A stretch of DNA of 64,000 nucleotides, taken from contig JH720295.1 in assembly GCA_000231825.2 (NCBI GenBank), positions 2,240,890-2,304,889 of the forward strand. Direction: 5' to 3'. The notes beneath the pieces were generated by a model. That model did not search any database and was not told the DNA's origin. It saw only the letters and a program-made list of their open reading frames with translations. Both the position numbers and the translations under genes were made by a program. This document shows positions 13,501-25,075 of the stretch, piece by piece. Within the stretch, counting starts at the first letter, position 1, and the number at the start of each line of letters is the position of its first letter. This stretch comes from Tetrahymena elliotti 4EA. Taxonomy: Eukaryota > Ciliophora > Oligohymenophorea > Hymenostomatida > Tetrahymenidae.

Positions 13501-13929
13501 TGTTGCCATCTATATATATTCCTATTTATACATTGATTGTTAATTGTTATCTAATTACAGTTTATAGCTAATTGGAGATGGAGAAAGTGATTTGTCTAAA
13601 GAAGCCTGGCTAATTAATAACTTTTTGCTAATGTTAGCTTCACTTTTAGATGCATTTACAGAATTCAATCCCTTTGAAGCTGACCTTGAAGTTGATGTTT
13701 TTTTCTTTGATGAGGGATTATCTGTTGATTTCTTAAGTTTCTTTAATACTGAAGTAGTTTATTCACTGGATCCAGTTATAGCTGATGCAGCTTGAGTGCT
13801 TTTCTTTTTTATTGATTTACTTTTTAAATTTGACTTTGAACTTTTTCTAGAATTAATTCCTCTTTCCTCTTCTCTTGAGTTTCGGGATTCAAATCTAGGA
13901 GTGTCAATTGCTTTTTTTAGCTAATTCAT
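10508..13929 (-). CDS. long coiled-coil protein, 838 aa, unknown
   Basis: Seven exons; introns at 13433-13557, 12614-12738, 11831-12127, 11440-11503, 11037-11088 and 10577-10817, all frame-consistent. The first 250 residues are basic and Ser/Lys-rich (low complexity). A stretch at about 200-330 has a Ser-rich run and an IDDWKRDRLEKEY-like region. From about 330 to 810 there is nearly unbroken Glu/Lys/Gln/Leu coiled coil. The C-terminus is a compact motif, VLGDIKDMIRFHKDK. The architecture resembles basal-body or centriolar scaffolds, and it lies head-to-tail behind the CEP164-like gene, but I cannot assign a family. The two last introns could be read differently without changing the call. Confidence 0.8.
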
Positions 13930-14451
13930 TACCGATTTGCTATTTAACAAAGAAAGAAAGTTAGTTATATTTGTTTTCAAATCTAATTAATATTGATTTG
14001 ATTTGCTTGGAATTTACTTAAATCAATGTTTAGAAACTAACAAGCAAATTATTGATGAATAAATTAAATAATAAATTTGAAATAAATATCTAATCTTTTT
14101 TTAAAAAAAGATAAACTTTTAATGATATCAAAGAAGAATATTCATCCATCTAAACAAGCAAGCAAGCAAACAAAGAAAGAAAGAAACAAACAAATTTTAT
14201 TATTACTGAATAATTTTATTTAAATTCAATTTATTCAATCAAATCAATCTTTCCAAATTTCAATTAAAATAAATAGTAAAAATTTTTCTATAAAATATTT
14301 TCTTATCAAATTTAATGATAAATTTTAATTTTAATGATTTTTTTGATCCTTTATTTAATAAATTGTTGATGGATGAATAATTTTTATGAAATAATACAAT
14401 TGTTATTTGCATGGTATCAGATAATATTTGTTTAGTAATTAGCATTAAATT
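13930..14451. other. divergent upstream spacer
   Basis: AT-rich, with runs of CAAG/CAAA and GAAA simple repeats at about 14150-14195. No gene seen. Confidence 0.45.
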
Positions 14452-14661
14452 ATGTAAGTAAATAAAATTGAGGTGTATTTAGATACTTCTTGGAAGTATA
14501 AAAGAGATGAAAATGTTGTAAATAAATCAATAAAAAAACCTAAAAATTTAACAGTAAAATGTTGCTTAAAATTTGAAAAACGAACGAAGGCTTAATTTGA
14601 AATGAAGAAAGAAATATCTATTTCAGAATAATAAAAAATAAATAGAAACAATGAAGGATGA
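14452..14661 (+). CDS. possible small ORF, 69 aa
   Basis: The frame starts at an ATG and is rich in Lys, Glu and Asn with two adjacent Cys, ending at TGA. Composition is more protein-like than the surrounding frames. It sits 250 bp upstream of the LMBD gene on the same strand, so it may be a short gene, a leader segment or chance. No family recognised. Confidence 0.25.
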
Positions 14662-14907
14662 TAGAGTTGTTAGAAGGAGAGAAATATAAACTGATATTAT
14701 ATGATAGAAATAGTTTTTAATAATGAGATAGAAAGTTTTTTATACTGACTTATTCATTGATTGATTCTTTTTCTGATTAAAAATTAAAGATTTTAGAAGG
14801 ATTTAATAATATAAACATTTATTATTTAATACATTCTTATTATCTTTTCTTAGCGAATAATAAATTCCTTTTTAAATTATTTATAAATCAAATAAATTTA
14901 GCTGGAA

Positions 14908-17797
14908 ATGGATATCTTTTTGCTTATTATGACAATTATAGTAGGAGTCTTACTGATCTTCTGTAACATTTATATTTTAGGTGTGTATTGCCATCCAGAA
15001 GATAAAGGATTTGGAGCAAACGCTTATTGCAAACTCATAGTTGTAAATATTCAATCAAATGATTTTAAATGAAATTCATGCATATTCATAGCCGCTTTTT
15101 TAAAATAATAGATCACTGGACTCTCTTTGAGTTGGGGATAAGTGTTGATGGTACCGTTGGATGTTTCAAATTCTAGGTAATCAATCCATCCATTCATTAT
15201 CATATTAAATCAATAATAGAAATATTCAATTGCTAAAAGTTGAAATCAAATTATTTTCTTTGGTATGAATCAATGAAATTGTTTTTATAAAAAAATAGAG
15301 GATATGGAGGAGGTTTCGATATGATGACAGTAAATATAATTATTTAGCATTTTAATTAGCAATTAGGTTTAGTAATAAATAGTAATGAAAACAACAATAA
15401 TAAATATAAATAGGTTTGGTATGTTATTTACATAATAGTTCTTGTATATATTACTTTCATCATACCCACAGCATAATTCTACTACGAATCTGATGACGAT
15501 AAATCATTTGTAAATCAATTATTATTTACTATATGAAAATAAGATAATTAATTGATATTTTCTTATTTGTTTTAATAGTGCGAAAGAATTACTTAAACAA
15601 TAGCTATGGAATTTGTTATGATTTTACTTATGGGAGTTTTTTAGTGTATTTTTTATCTGTTTTGCTCTTAGGCATCTGTACCTATTACTATTTTGTACTA
15701 TGGAACTAGTGTAGCTAACAGTGGTATGGTAAGCTATGATTATGTTATCCCATAAAATTATTTTGCTACAGTATCTTAGAGTTCTAAATCATCAACTCTC
15801 TAATTCAATGTCAGTCTTTATATAAGTATTATGGCTTTCTTGTCATTTATAGGTTATTTCTTCCTCATTCTATTCGGAGGAATGGGATTATCAGCTCTAC
15901 CTATTGATTTACTTAGATCATATAGATCCAGACCAACATTTGTAATATGTTAGTTCATTTTGATATTTATTCAAACATATTAAATTATATTGCTAGTTAG
16001 TTAATGGAGTAATTAATTAATATTTCTCAATTTAAAATAAAATAGAAAAGCTCAAAACAAGCATTTTCAAAAAAGAATTAGCTAAAAGAAATGACTTCAA
16101 AACTTATTGATCTTTCTGAAAAAATTCAGGGTATGTCTTTCAATAAAATGATTAATTGAATTAAATTAATTTATAAAATAAATAAAAAAAGAGGATCTAC
16201 TAGAAATTAAGTATCAAAAAGGGTTTTGGGCAAGAAGAAAGCTAAACAACAAATCTTAAGCAGAATTTTAAGTTTTTTCTGAAGCTGTTTTGCAATTAGA
16301 TGATGTAATAACTAATATAAATTTATAAATATTTAAATAATGAGATCTATTAAATATTTAGGAGCATTAATTATTCAAAATGGAGCTTGATATTTCAACA
16401 ACAAATCCCCTAGTTTATTATGCTAAATTGTTCATGGGATTCTTAGGCATCATTATTTCTCTTGTTTGGTGGGTTCACATGTAATTTCTAATCTATTCTT
16501 AGCTCAATTAACTTTTATTTCCCAATACAAATATCAAATTTATCTTCAAAATAAAATAAAATATCAAATGCTTTTTAATTTTCAAGAAAATAACATTGAC
16601 TTAAAATTAAATAAAGCTTACATTTAAATTTGCTAAATTGAAAATTTTATTAAACAAAATGAAAAAATATTTTAATTAATTTTATTTACTAAGATGAAAA
16701 TGTTATTTTAATAAAATTGAATTAATAAATTTTTAATTTGAAAAGATTGTTAGCAGTCGTAGTCAAAAAGAATGGATTTCCTATTTATCCTTTATTGGAT
16801 AAAATGTTTTTGAAATTAGAGAATATTGGGGTATCATTCTTAGCAGTAGCATTTTTTACTATGTTTACTTTGTATTTGCTTTGGTGTACTATGAAAGGAA
16901 ATTTTAAAATTGGTATTGCTATTCCTTTCCTATTCACTATCCATCCTATGAGGTACTTTTAAAGACAAATAATTTCATTTAAATATTTCAAAAAATAAAA
17001 ATAGACCAAATGAAACATGGATGAATAGCTTTCTATTTAATTTAAATTTGATTCTCATAACTACTGTTTCTTTGGTACAATTCGTCTCTAAATGCTTCTC
17101 TTAATATATGAGATACACTTAATTGGACTAAATTTATGGAAGATAAGTTGAATATCTTGAATTTTATAAATATTTTTACACAAACAACGTCTTTGAGATT
17201 GCATTTTTAGTAAGAAATTGTTTATCTAAAAATAAAATTTCTCTTTAATTTAATATCAATTTTGTTTTATCTCAAAAGTCTTGGAGTGGTTTGAGTGCTA
17301 TTTATTTTATTTACAAGAGCTAAGAAAAACCTAAGGTAAAAATTTGATATTTATTTAAAAAAAAAATATTTCAAAAATTGCTTTGCTTAATTTTAAATAT
17401 AAATAATAATTATTTTGATATGTTTCTGGAAACTTTATTGAATTTGTTTGTTAAATAATAGCTAATGCTTGAAATTGAGCAATAAAAATCTAAGATGGAG
17501 AAATAGTATAAAGGTAAAAATGAAATAGAACTTCAAGAACTTTTAATTAAGAAAGGAGTCAACAAAAGAGATATTCCTGGGTAAGAAGATGATTAAAAAG
17601 ATAAAAAAAGTGATAAGGGTAAAGACAAAAAAGTTAAGGAAGAAAAAGATCTTGAAAAAGGAAAAAGTAAAGATAAAGATAAAGACAAAGATAAAGAAAA
17701 GGGAAAATCTAAAGGTAAAGAAAAAGATGAAACTGAAAAAAGTGTTTATGATTTTTATGATGATAAAGAAAAGAGTAAATCAAAGAAAAAAAAATGA
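14908..17797 (+). CDS. LMBR1/LMBD1-type multi-pass membrane protein
   Basis: Twelve or thirteen exons, about 603 aa. The N-terminus has a membrane segment then GVYCHPEDKGFGAN, CKLIV and SLSWGQVLMVPLDVSNSR, matching the LMBR1-like family block (aHPdDkGfGa, then a second segment ending P-LD-V-N). More family signals follow: GGMGLSALPIDL, a loop of about 100 residues with charged helices, then WWVH, TLYLLWCTMKGNFKIG, FTIHPMR and NETWMNSFLFN. About nine membrane segments are visible. The last 60 residues are a low-complexity Lys/Asp/Glu tail. LMBD1 relatives act as lysosomal cobalamin exporters or membrane adaptors. The stretch 15330-15413 is 84 bp, open and flanked by GT...AG; I treat it as an intron because the family has no insert there. 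Long introns include 16481-16745. Confidence 0.85.
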
Positions 17798-18736
17798 CAA
17801 TTTATCAAATAATTTTTTAAAATAATTTTGTAAATATTTATTTTCAAATTTGTCTGTGTTTTCATAGAGCTTTCATCTGAAAAATTATTCTTCTTCAATT
17901 TAATATTAATAATCAAAGTATTTATTTTATTTGCTAAAAATTAAATACAGATAGAGTAATCTGAAAATATTTATTATTAATTGTTGTATTTCAATTTTTA
18001 GTGTTTAGTTTTGGTATGAATAGAAATAATATTAAATAAATAAATATTTTTAAATCTTAAAAATAAGCTGGAAATTGAGATAAATTTATTTTAAAATAGA
18101 TATGATATTTATGGTGCAGATAAATTAGAGATAGAAAAATTTTATTAATGAATTAATTGGCTCTAAAGTAAGTGGATAAATTAATTTTTGTTGTTTAATA
18201 ATTCTTACTTGTTATTATTAGCTTGAGGATAGTTATCATAATTAAAATGAAAATAAACTCAATATAAAAAAACTTATGTGAGGATATTTATAGTTAATGA
18301 GTAAGTTTCTAAAAGATATTTCAAGTCTTTTGAGTAGATAGATTAAATAGAAATAAAAAACAAATTTAAATGATCATTTTGGTATGTGAATTTTAAGCTT
18401 AAAATGAGATATTTTAAAATATGTATGATATTTAAGATCTTGATAAATTCAAATTTTTTGGTTTTAATGCATGCATTTTTCTAGTTAGTTTATGTTAAAT
18501 AAATTCAGCAAATATAATTGTTGCCTGCTATTATAAGCTTTAGAATAGTTATCATAATTACAAAGACAATAAAGTCGATATAAAGAAACAAACAAACAGA
18601 TGATGGATGATGAGGGTGATAATTATTGAATGAATGAATGATTAAATTTATGATAAAAATACAGTTAATCACTATAAAAGTTTATTTTCAGTGAAATCGA
18701 GAGTGATTCAGTTTAAATATGTATTAATTTTTTTGT
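17798..18736. other. spacer with a diverged ~100-bp direct duplication
   Basis: Two similar blocks at about 18171-18290 and 18490-18595 share ...GATAGTTATCATAATTA... followed by ...AATAAA(C/G)TC(A/G)ATATAAA. Otherwise AT-rich with no supported gene. It separates convergent genes. Confidence 0.5.
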
Positions 18737-20387
18737 TCATTATTATTATTAATTGAAAGTATTTATGAGAGAAGCTTTATTTCTAGGATCAATGTTATCT
18801 ATTTAAACTCTGAAGCTAGGACCCTTAGTACATTTTAAATAAGCATCAACAAAGTAATTTGATTTTACTACAGCAGGCTTCTTTTCAACCAAAGTTTACA
18901 TTAGAGATTTAAGATTAGTAAGAATCTATTCATCGCTATAGCTAACTTTACCCAAAGGAGAGTGAATGTTACTACCAGGATCAACTCTTTTTATTTATTT
19001 TTATTAACAATTTTTAATATTTATAAACTTAATCTCATTAATAATATATCATTTAAATCTTCATTTTTATTCACTATCAAAATTTCCTCAAAAAAGCAAA
19101 AAAATATCTGAATTTATTGAATTGGAATAATAAGATTAAATTTTTGAGAGCATTATTCTATTTATTGAAATTATGGTTGATGCATTTATAGAAAGTGAAT
19201 TAATTGAATAAAAAAGATCCAAATGAGAGTAATGATTTTATGTTAGCAATTAATTAATTACCTGAATTAGACTTAACCTTACTTAGCATCATGAATAGCT
19301 TAAACTACATTATTAAAAATAAATATTTAGATTTGATATTCCTGTTTAGCAATAAATAAAATTAATCAATTACCCAATTTTTCATCACTGACGAGATTAC
19401 CAATCTTTTAGTTGGGCATAAGACCTTTAGGACCTGTTTATGAAAAGAAAAGGATTTAATTTTCTATTTATTTAAAGTGAAAATAAAGCAAACCTAAAGT
19501 TCTGGCATAAGATTTAAGTTTAACCATGGCATCAGAAGTAGCAATAATTTATTCGAATTCGATGACACCATTCTTAATCTATTTATAAAATTGTATTTTT
19601 AAGTAAAGACTCATTTATTTATACTGTTAATAAATAAATCAATATATTATTTAAAGGCAAAATATCTATCAAAGCAATATCTTTAACATTAATAAATATC
19701 TTTAAAAGCAATAAATCAAGTAGTCTTATCTATTTTGCATTTGAATTAAATGCTTGAGATCCTTCTTTGCATAATTAAAGGGATTTTATTTTATATAAAC
19801 TATAGAACTGAATGCTTTTATTTTGATCTTGATTGCACAATTTGATGCTTGCTTGCTTGCTTTGTATTTATTGAATTAGGAGAAATCAAATGCTAAAAAT
19901 TACATTTTTAAGAACTTCTTCATCACCAAACATATCTGCACCTGCATCAAGAATTTATTGCTTTAATGATTCTGAAGCGAAAACGCAAAGCTTTTTAGAT
20001 TTTCCCAAACCAGCAGGCATCTTAGCAGAACCTCTTACAATTTGGTCACCATGACGAGGATCAACATTCAAACTAATAATTAAAAATGATGAAGAATGAA
20101 GCAAAATGAATAGAAATTTAGACTCATTATGATGATGAACGTCTAAAATAAATTCTAAATAGTGCTTACATAACGCTAAAATCAATAGTTTCTGGGTAAG
20201 GAGAAACAGAGTGACATCTGACTAATTTAAGAGCTTGGAATACATTATAAATAGGATTGTTTTCATCTTCTTTTTTAGGCTTTTTTGTTCTTCTCTTTAA
20301 TTTTGCAAAATTGACCATGTTCTTGTTTGCCAAGGTTAAATATTGGGTCACACTAAGTGCCTAGCTTAATTGCCTTAATCCGATCAT
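18737..20387 (-). CDS. MRPL1: mitochondrial ribosomal protein uL1m
   Basis: Six exons (20170-20387, 19904-20072, 19494-19578, 19374-19433, 19262-19304, 18737-18986), 274 aa. Ribosomal protein L1 of the large subunit; it forms the L1 stalk that moves exit-site tRNA. The match to bacterial L1 is clear: [14 protein letters not shown], then [49 protein letters not shown] and, near the end, [10 protein letters not shown]. The first 40 residues are extra and are rich in Arg, Lys, Leu and Ser with almost no acidic residues, as expected for a mitochondrial presequence. The bacterial-type core and this leader exclude cytosolic uL1. The start ATG is the first in the open frame. The order of motifs fixes the splice sites. 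Confidence 0.93.
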
Positions 20388-21223
20388 CACTTTACTTAAT
20401 TTTTGGTTTTATTCCTACTATTTTATAACTTTATTCTAGTCTTATTAACTCTGATTTTATCAATAGAAGATTGATAGATCTTTCTAAATTTATTTTTTAA
20501 TATTTAACTTTTTACTTAAATTAATGTAAATTCATACATACATTCATACATGCATAATACAATCAATACACACATTCATAATTAATTTAAAGCAAAATCA
20601 ATCTCTATTAAATAAATACAAATTAATTCAAATCAAATCATAAAATCTATCTATCTAACTCATATTCATTCATTAATCAAATCTATTAATCAATCAATCT
20701 ATGTATTAATCAATCATTCAATCTATCTATCTATCAAATAAACACCCTGAGTTAAATTTTCTTTAACAAATAAATTTATATGGTTTACAAAAATATGATT
20801 TTACTTAAAATGCTTTTAAAAGCCTTCTTTACAAATATTCTATCATTTAATTCTATCTAATAAAATAACTTGAAATAATTTGCATTGATTTTAAATTTTA
20901 TGACAAGCTTGTTTTACATTTCTATTTTGATGAGATTTAATTTTAGTCAGTTTTTATGTTTGAGATCATTGATTAATTCTAACTATCTGATAAGATTAAA
21001 TATTTTTTCTTTTGTTAAGTGAGTCACTAATTGATTATTAAGCAAAAATGTTTTTAAAAAGACTAAAAAAAATAAATTGAAATTCATTAACCATTTTTTA
21101 TTAGAAAATATTTTTTATTGAGTTTATTTTTTAACAGTTTTTTAAATTTAATAAACAGCATAGCTAAATTATTCAGCTCTTTTAGAATTAATATTGATAA
21201 TTATTAAGTGATAGATAAAGATT
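20388..21223. other. spacer with simple repeats
   Basis: Upstream region of uL1m and 3' region of the next gene. It contains CATA and ATCT/ATCAATC simple repeats at about 20535-20740. No gene seen. Confidence 0.5.
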
Positions 21224-22158
21224 TCATAAAATATTAATTGTGTGCTCAGGATCTTCAATTATAGCACTAAATCTTTCAGGGTTATCCAAAGATATTTCTA
21301 TTTATCTAGAGGCAAATTTACCATTTAAAAATTCAATTTCTGTCTAAATTTAATAAAAATAATATTAGTTGTACTTAAATTTAAAAATAAAAAATAAAAC
21401 TTTAACATCTCCTAGTGCTCCGCTCTTGAGATCGAAGAAATTTACTTCATATTTATAAATTATTTTTCCGTTTACTTAAGCTATTAGTGAAAAGAATAAG
21501 ATATATAGATAGAGATATTAAATTTATTTAATTAAGAATGATTTTGATTAATTTCTATTTACATTTAGATAGTAAAGAATCTTTCATGCACAAAGTCTCT
21601 AAGGTGAAATACTTTGAAATTCTAGAGTGATTACACATTTTATTGATCAGCATGCTTTTTAAAATATACAAATCAATGTATTTAAATGAATATAAAAATA
21701 CATAATTTTATTTACATGTTAAATTACTTGTAAAGATCATCATAATTAGAGATTCTCTACTTGAATTTATTGTTTAATTTAAGTAGAATCTTCTCAGATT
21801 TGTTAAGATAATAAAAACCAGGCAAAGCTAGTGACAACAAATAAATATTTTCATATAGAGAACCAAGAGAAATACCACTTGCCACTGATAAAAGGGGATA
21901 AAAATTATTTTCTAAGAATTTGTGTTTTTATACATATTCTTTTTATTTAAAGTATTCGCTTTGTAATTTTTAATGATTCTTATTTTCTACTATTATAACC
22001 ATGCTTTCATCATTTTAATCCTGGCTCTGAGTATTTTGAGTTGAATTGAAATTATAGTTTTAAATCAAAGATGTTCTCAAACATTACAACTTTTGCAAAG
22101 AAAACGGAGCTCTCCTTCTGTATGCTTATTAGTATATACTTTTAGATATGTAGATCAT
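21224..22158 (-). CDS. probable mitochondrial membrane protein, 242 aa
   Basis: Four exons: 21716-22158, 21563-21654, 21407-21480 and 21224-21343, all in phase. The N-terminus (about 35 residues) is Arg/Ser/Gln-rich with no acidic residues and includes YRRRAPF, typical of a mitochondrial presequence. A polar stretch follows, then two close hydrophobic segments at about residues 85-120 (around LLSVASGISLGSLYENIYLL and LALPGFYYL), then a soluble C-terminal part of about 110 residues. The layout recalls TMEM70/TMEM186-type inner-membrane assembly factors, but I see no diagnostic motif, so the function is open. It lies between genes for uL1m and CFAP96 on the same strand. Confidence 0.7.
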
Positions 22159-22607
22159 AAATTTATTTTATTAACTTATTTTGATATTATAAAAACCAAA
22201 GAAAGCTTTGTTAATTTTTGATAAAAAATAAATATCTTTCTTACTCATCAATCAAAAATGAACTTTCTTAATCTTACATGCAAAACATAAAATAAATAAT
22301 CACAATTTTCTTAACTACTTATTAAAAAATCTAATTTAAACATAAATATGCATTCATACATAGATTAACACATACATACAATGCAATCTATCTAAATTAG
22401 TACTCTAAAAATTTTATTTAGCAACTTATCATTTTTAGTTTTAAGTATTAATTATCTTCTGAGAAAATATATATATTTGAAAGTATATTTGTAGAGGTCC
22501 TCGGGTATTATTTTTAAAAATTGATTTGAGTTTGATGGTGAGTGATTTAATATTGTATAGTAATTAATCAGTTAGTTATTTCATGATAAACAAATAAGCT
22601 TTATAAA

Positions 22608-24035
22608 TCAAAAATGAACTCTTCCATTCATGATATCTTTTCTTATATTTATCGGGTTGCAGGTAATTGTTGGAGTAGGTCTTGTCAAGTTACCACAATG
22701 TTTTGGTCTTTTAAATATAAATATAATTATAATTTGTTTTTGATGAATATATAAAATCTTACTTGAAAGCATCTTTATCTTTAGGTTTATCTACTCTTAC
22801 TAAAGGTTTTAAGGGATCTGGTTTGTATTCAGGGAATTTAGCAATTGTTCCATTTAATCCCTTTTTTTCAATAGTAAAACAAGATTAAAACATTAAATAA
22901 AAAACAAAATCAATATTTTACTTTTTTTCCTGGATTTGATGGTTTAAACGGAGCTTCATGTTTAATTACATTGTATTTGGTCACAGTTTAAGGTCTTTTC
23001 TATTATTTTTTAACAATTAACAATTTAAAACATATTTTTCTTTGTTAAAATTTACTTTGATATCAATTCCTTCTAATCCAAAGACTTTACGAGTTGTATT
23101 AAATTCACGATCACCATGGTGAGTTGTTCTGAAAGCTGCTTTTTCTGCAAGTTTCTTTTTATGCTCTTCCATTTCCTTAATACGAAGTTCTCTCTAACGT
23201 TCATAAGGATCTGGTACATAAGGAGCATGCTTTTATAGAGTTCCATTTTTAGGATTTGTTGTTATATTTCTTGGAGCAGTTATTACTTTGCCTTTATTAT
23301 AAGATAGATAGAATTAAATAAATTCATTCATTTATTATTTTAAGCAAAGTGGTTATTATTTTTTGTATATATTGAAATGATTTTTCAATAAAAAGTAAAA
23401 TGTATAAATTACCTTCAGAGTCAAGATAGTTCTTCTCTTTATGAACATATTCTGGTTCATTTTTATAGGAAGAGTTGATTCTTGTTGAATAATAAAAATG
23501 ATTGATGAATTAGTTATGAGAAAAGTGTTTAATGATTGAAAATAATCAAATGATAAGAAAGAAGAAGAACACTAAATAGAATTATTACATATTCTTATAT
23601 CCAGATGCTGGCTTAAAAACTTCTTAAGTGACAAATTTTTTCTTTTCAAGCTCATATTTTCTTCTAATTGAATCAGGATCTACATAAGGATCACCTATTG
23701 TGGTAAATCCTAATACTGAGAAATAAGAATCTTTAACTTTTCCTTATTTGGGTGCTCCTGCTTAAACATTCTTTGGTAAAGTTACTGGCTTTCCTGCTTC
23801 ATCTCTTGGATCTAAAAAATAATGCAAATTAGAGTTAAAATCCTGCTTTTAGAACAATATTAGAATTAATTATACGCAATTTTAATTCATATTATTTATC
23901 ATCTCCAGTTGCAAGAGAAGGAGGTTGTGAAAACAAAGCAAATCTTTATTTATCTGCAAATTTTTCTGCATCTTCGAGGGCTTACTGCCTCAAAGTGGTC
24001 ATCATCTAATCTCTATCTTAACTACGTGCTGTCAT
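22608..24035 (-). CDS. CFAP96: cilia- and flagella-associated protein 96
   Basis: Seven exons (23876-24035, 23589-23811, 23413-23480, 23056-23291, 22922-22999, 22763-22860, 22608-22707), 320 aa. Family blocks of CFAP96 (C4orf47) occur in order: FSVLGFTTIGDPYVDP, VFKPASGYKN, a NITTNPKNGT segment, a charged helix, HHGDREF, FKPSNPGKKGLNGT, PEYKPDPL and a C-terminal RPTPTITCNPINIR. The human protein has matching EY.T.GD.Y, FKPSSPGKK, F.P.P...DP and final P..GPK..PV.SI blocks. CFAP96 is a small axoneme-associated, probably microtubule-inner protein. The last splice acceptor was chosen so that the conserved end is in frame and stops at 22608; the alternative frame continues 180 bp into low-complexity sequence. 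Confidence 0.85.
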
Positions 24036-25075
24036 TGATTGTTACTGGCTAGCTGACTTGTTAAAATTTTTATTTATAGCTTAATTTTATTGGATAAGAA
24101 CTTAGTTACAACTAATAGATTATTAAGTTGATATTAATTAATAAATTAACAAGCTGCTTGATTGCTTGCTGATTGATTAATTAGCTTTAAAAATATCAAT
24201 CAATCTTCTTTTCAGTAAATATATATTTTTGCTTTCTTTTACAAAACACAAACATACCTTTCATACATACATACATACATTCATTATTCAATAATATTTT
24301 CACATTAAATCCATAATTAAATGCAAAAATTATTAATTGATTTTTGAGTTAGTTAGTTAGTTGGAAAATATTAACTTTGAATTAATTCAAAGCAAATTTA
24401 ATAATAATAATAATAATAGATAGTTATTATCTTTATCTTATCCATAACTTTTTTTGAGAAGTTACATATGTTCTATCTCTTTTAGTTTTTTTATCCATTC
24501 ATTTTCTCACTCACTTAAAGTATTTTTCAATTAAAAAATTATATTAAATCTTTTTAATAATCAATCAATTTCGCATGCCAATTCTTTAAATTGAATTTTT
24601 TAATTAAATGTTTAGGATAATAAAATCTATTTATTTTTAAAGAAATGGAAAATTTTACAAATTACTTCAGAGATTGAAAATCTATTTAAAAAGTATTTAT
24701 TTAATTAATTTAGCTGATTTTCTTTTAATTTTTTAATCTGTTCATTATTTCCACATTAATAATTTTTTAATTATAAAATGATATAGATCCATTCATATTT
24801 TTTACATACAGGATAGAATATTTCATATTTTTTAATAATTTAAAATTCAAAAAGAAAAAATATATTAATATATACCTATGAAAATCCGATAAGAAGTAAT
24901 TTTCTGTATTATTTTTTCTATATTGTTTTTTAATAATAGTTGTGGGAAATTGAAAAATTAAGCGAATTGAGATCAGAATAAGAAACCAAATACAATACAT
25001 AAAAATATAATAAATATCAAATAAAAATAATAATAAAGAAAATTTAGTAAAAAGAAATTCTTTGTATTGATAAAA
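24036..25075. other. divergent promoter spacer
   Basis: About 1 kb between CFAP96 (-) and the alpha-like tubulin (+). AT-rich with CATA, GTTA and AATA simple repeats (about 24260-24420). Both genes are ciliary and divergently arranged, so shared regulation is possible but not shown. Confidence 0.45.

Noticed and set aside
13592..13795. 67-aa acidic plus-strand frame
   Set aside because: Shadow of the first exon of the 838-aa coiled-coil gene.
17589..17825. 78-aa very Lys-rich frame
   Set aside because: Shifted frame of the Lys/Asp/Glu tail of the LMBD gene.
22429..22607. Extended C-terminus of CFAP96
   Set aside because: Needs a frame that loses the conserved CFAP96 ending; the in-frame solution stops at 22608.
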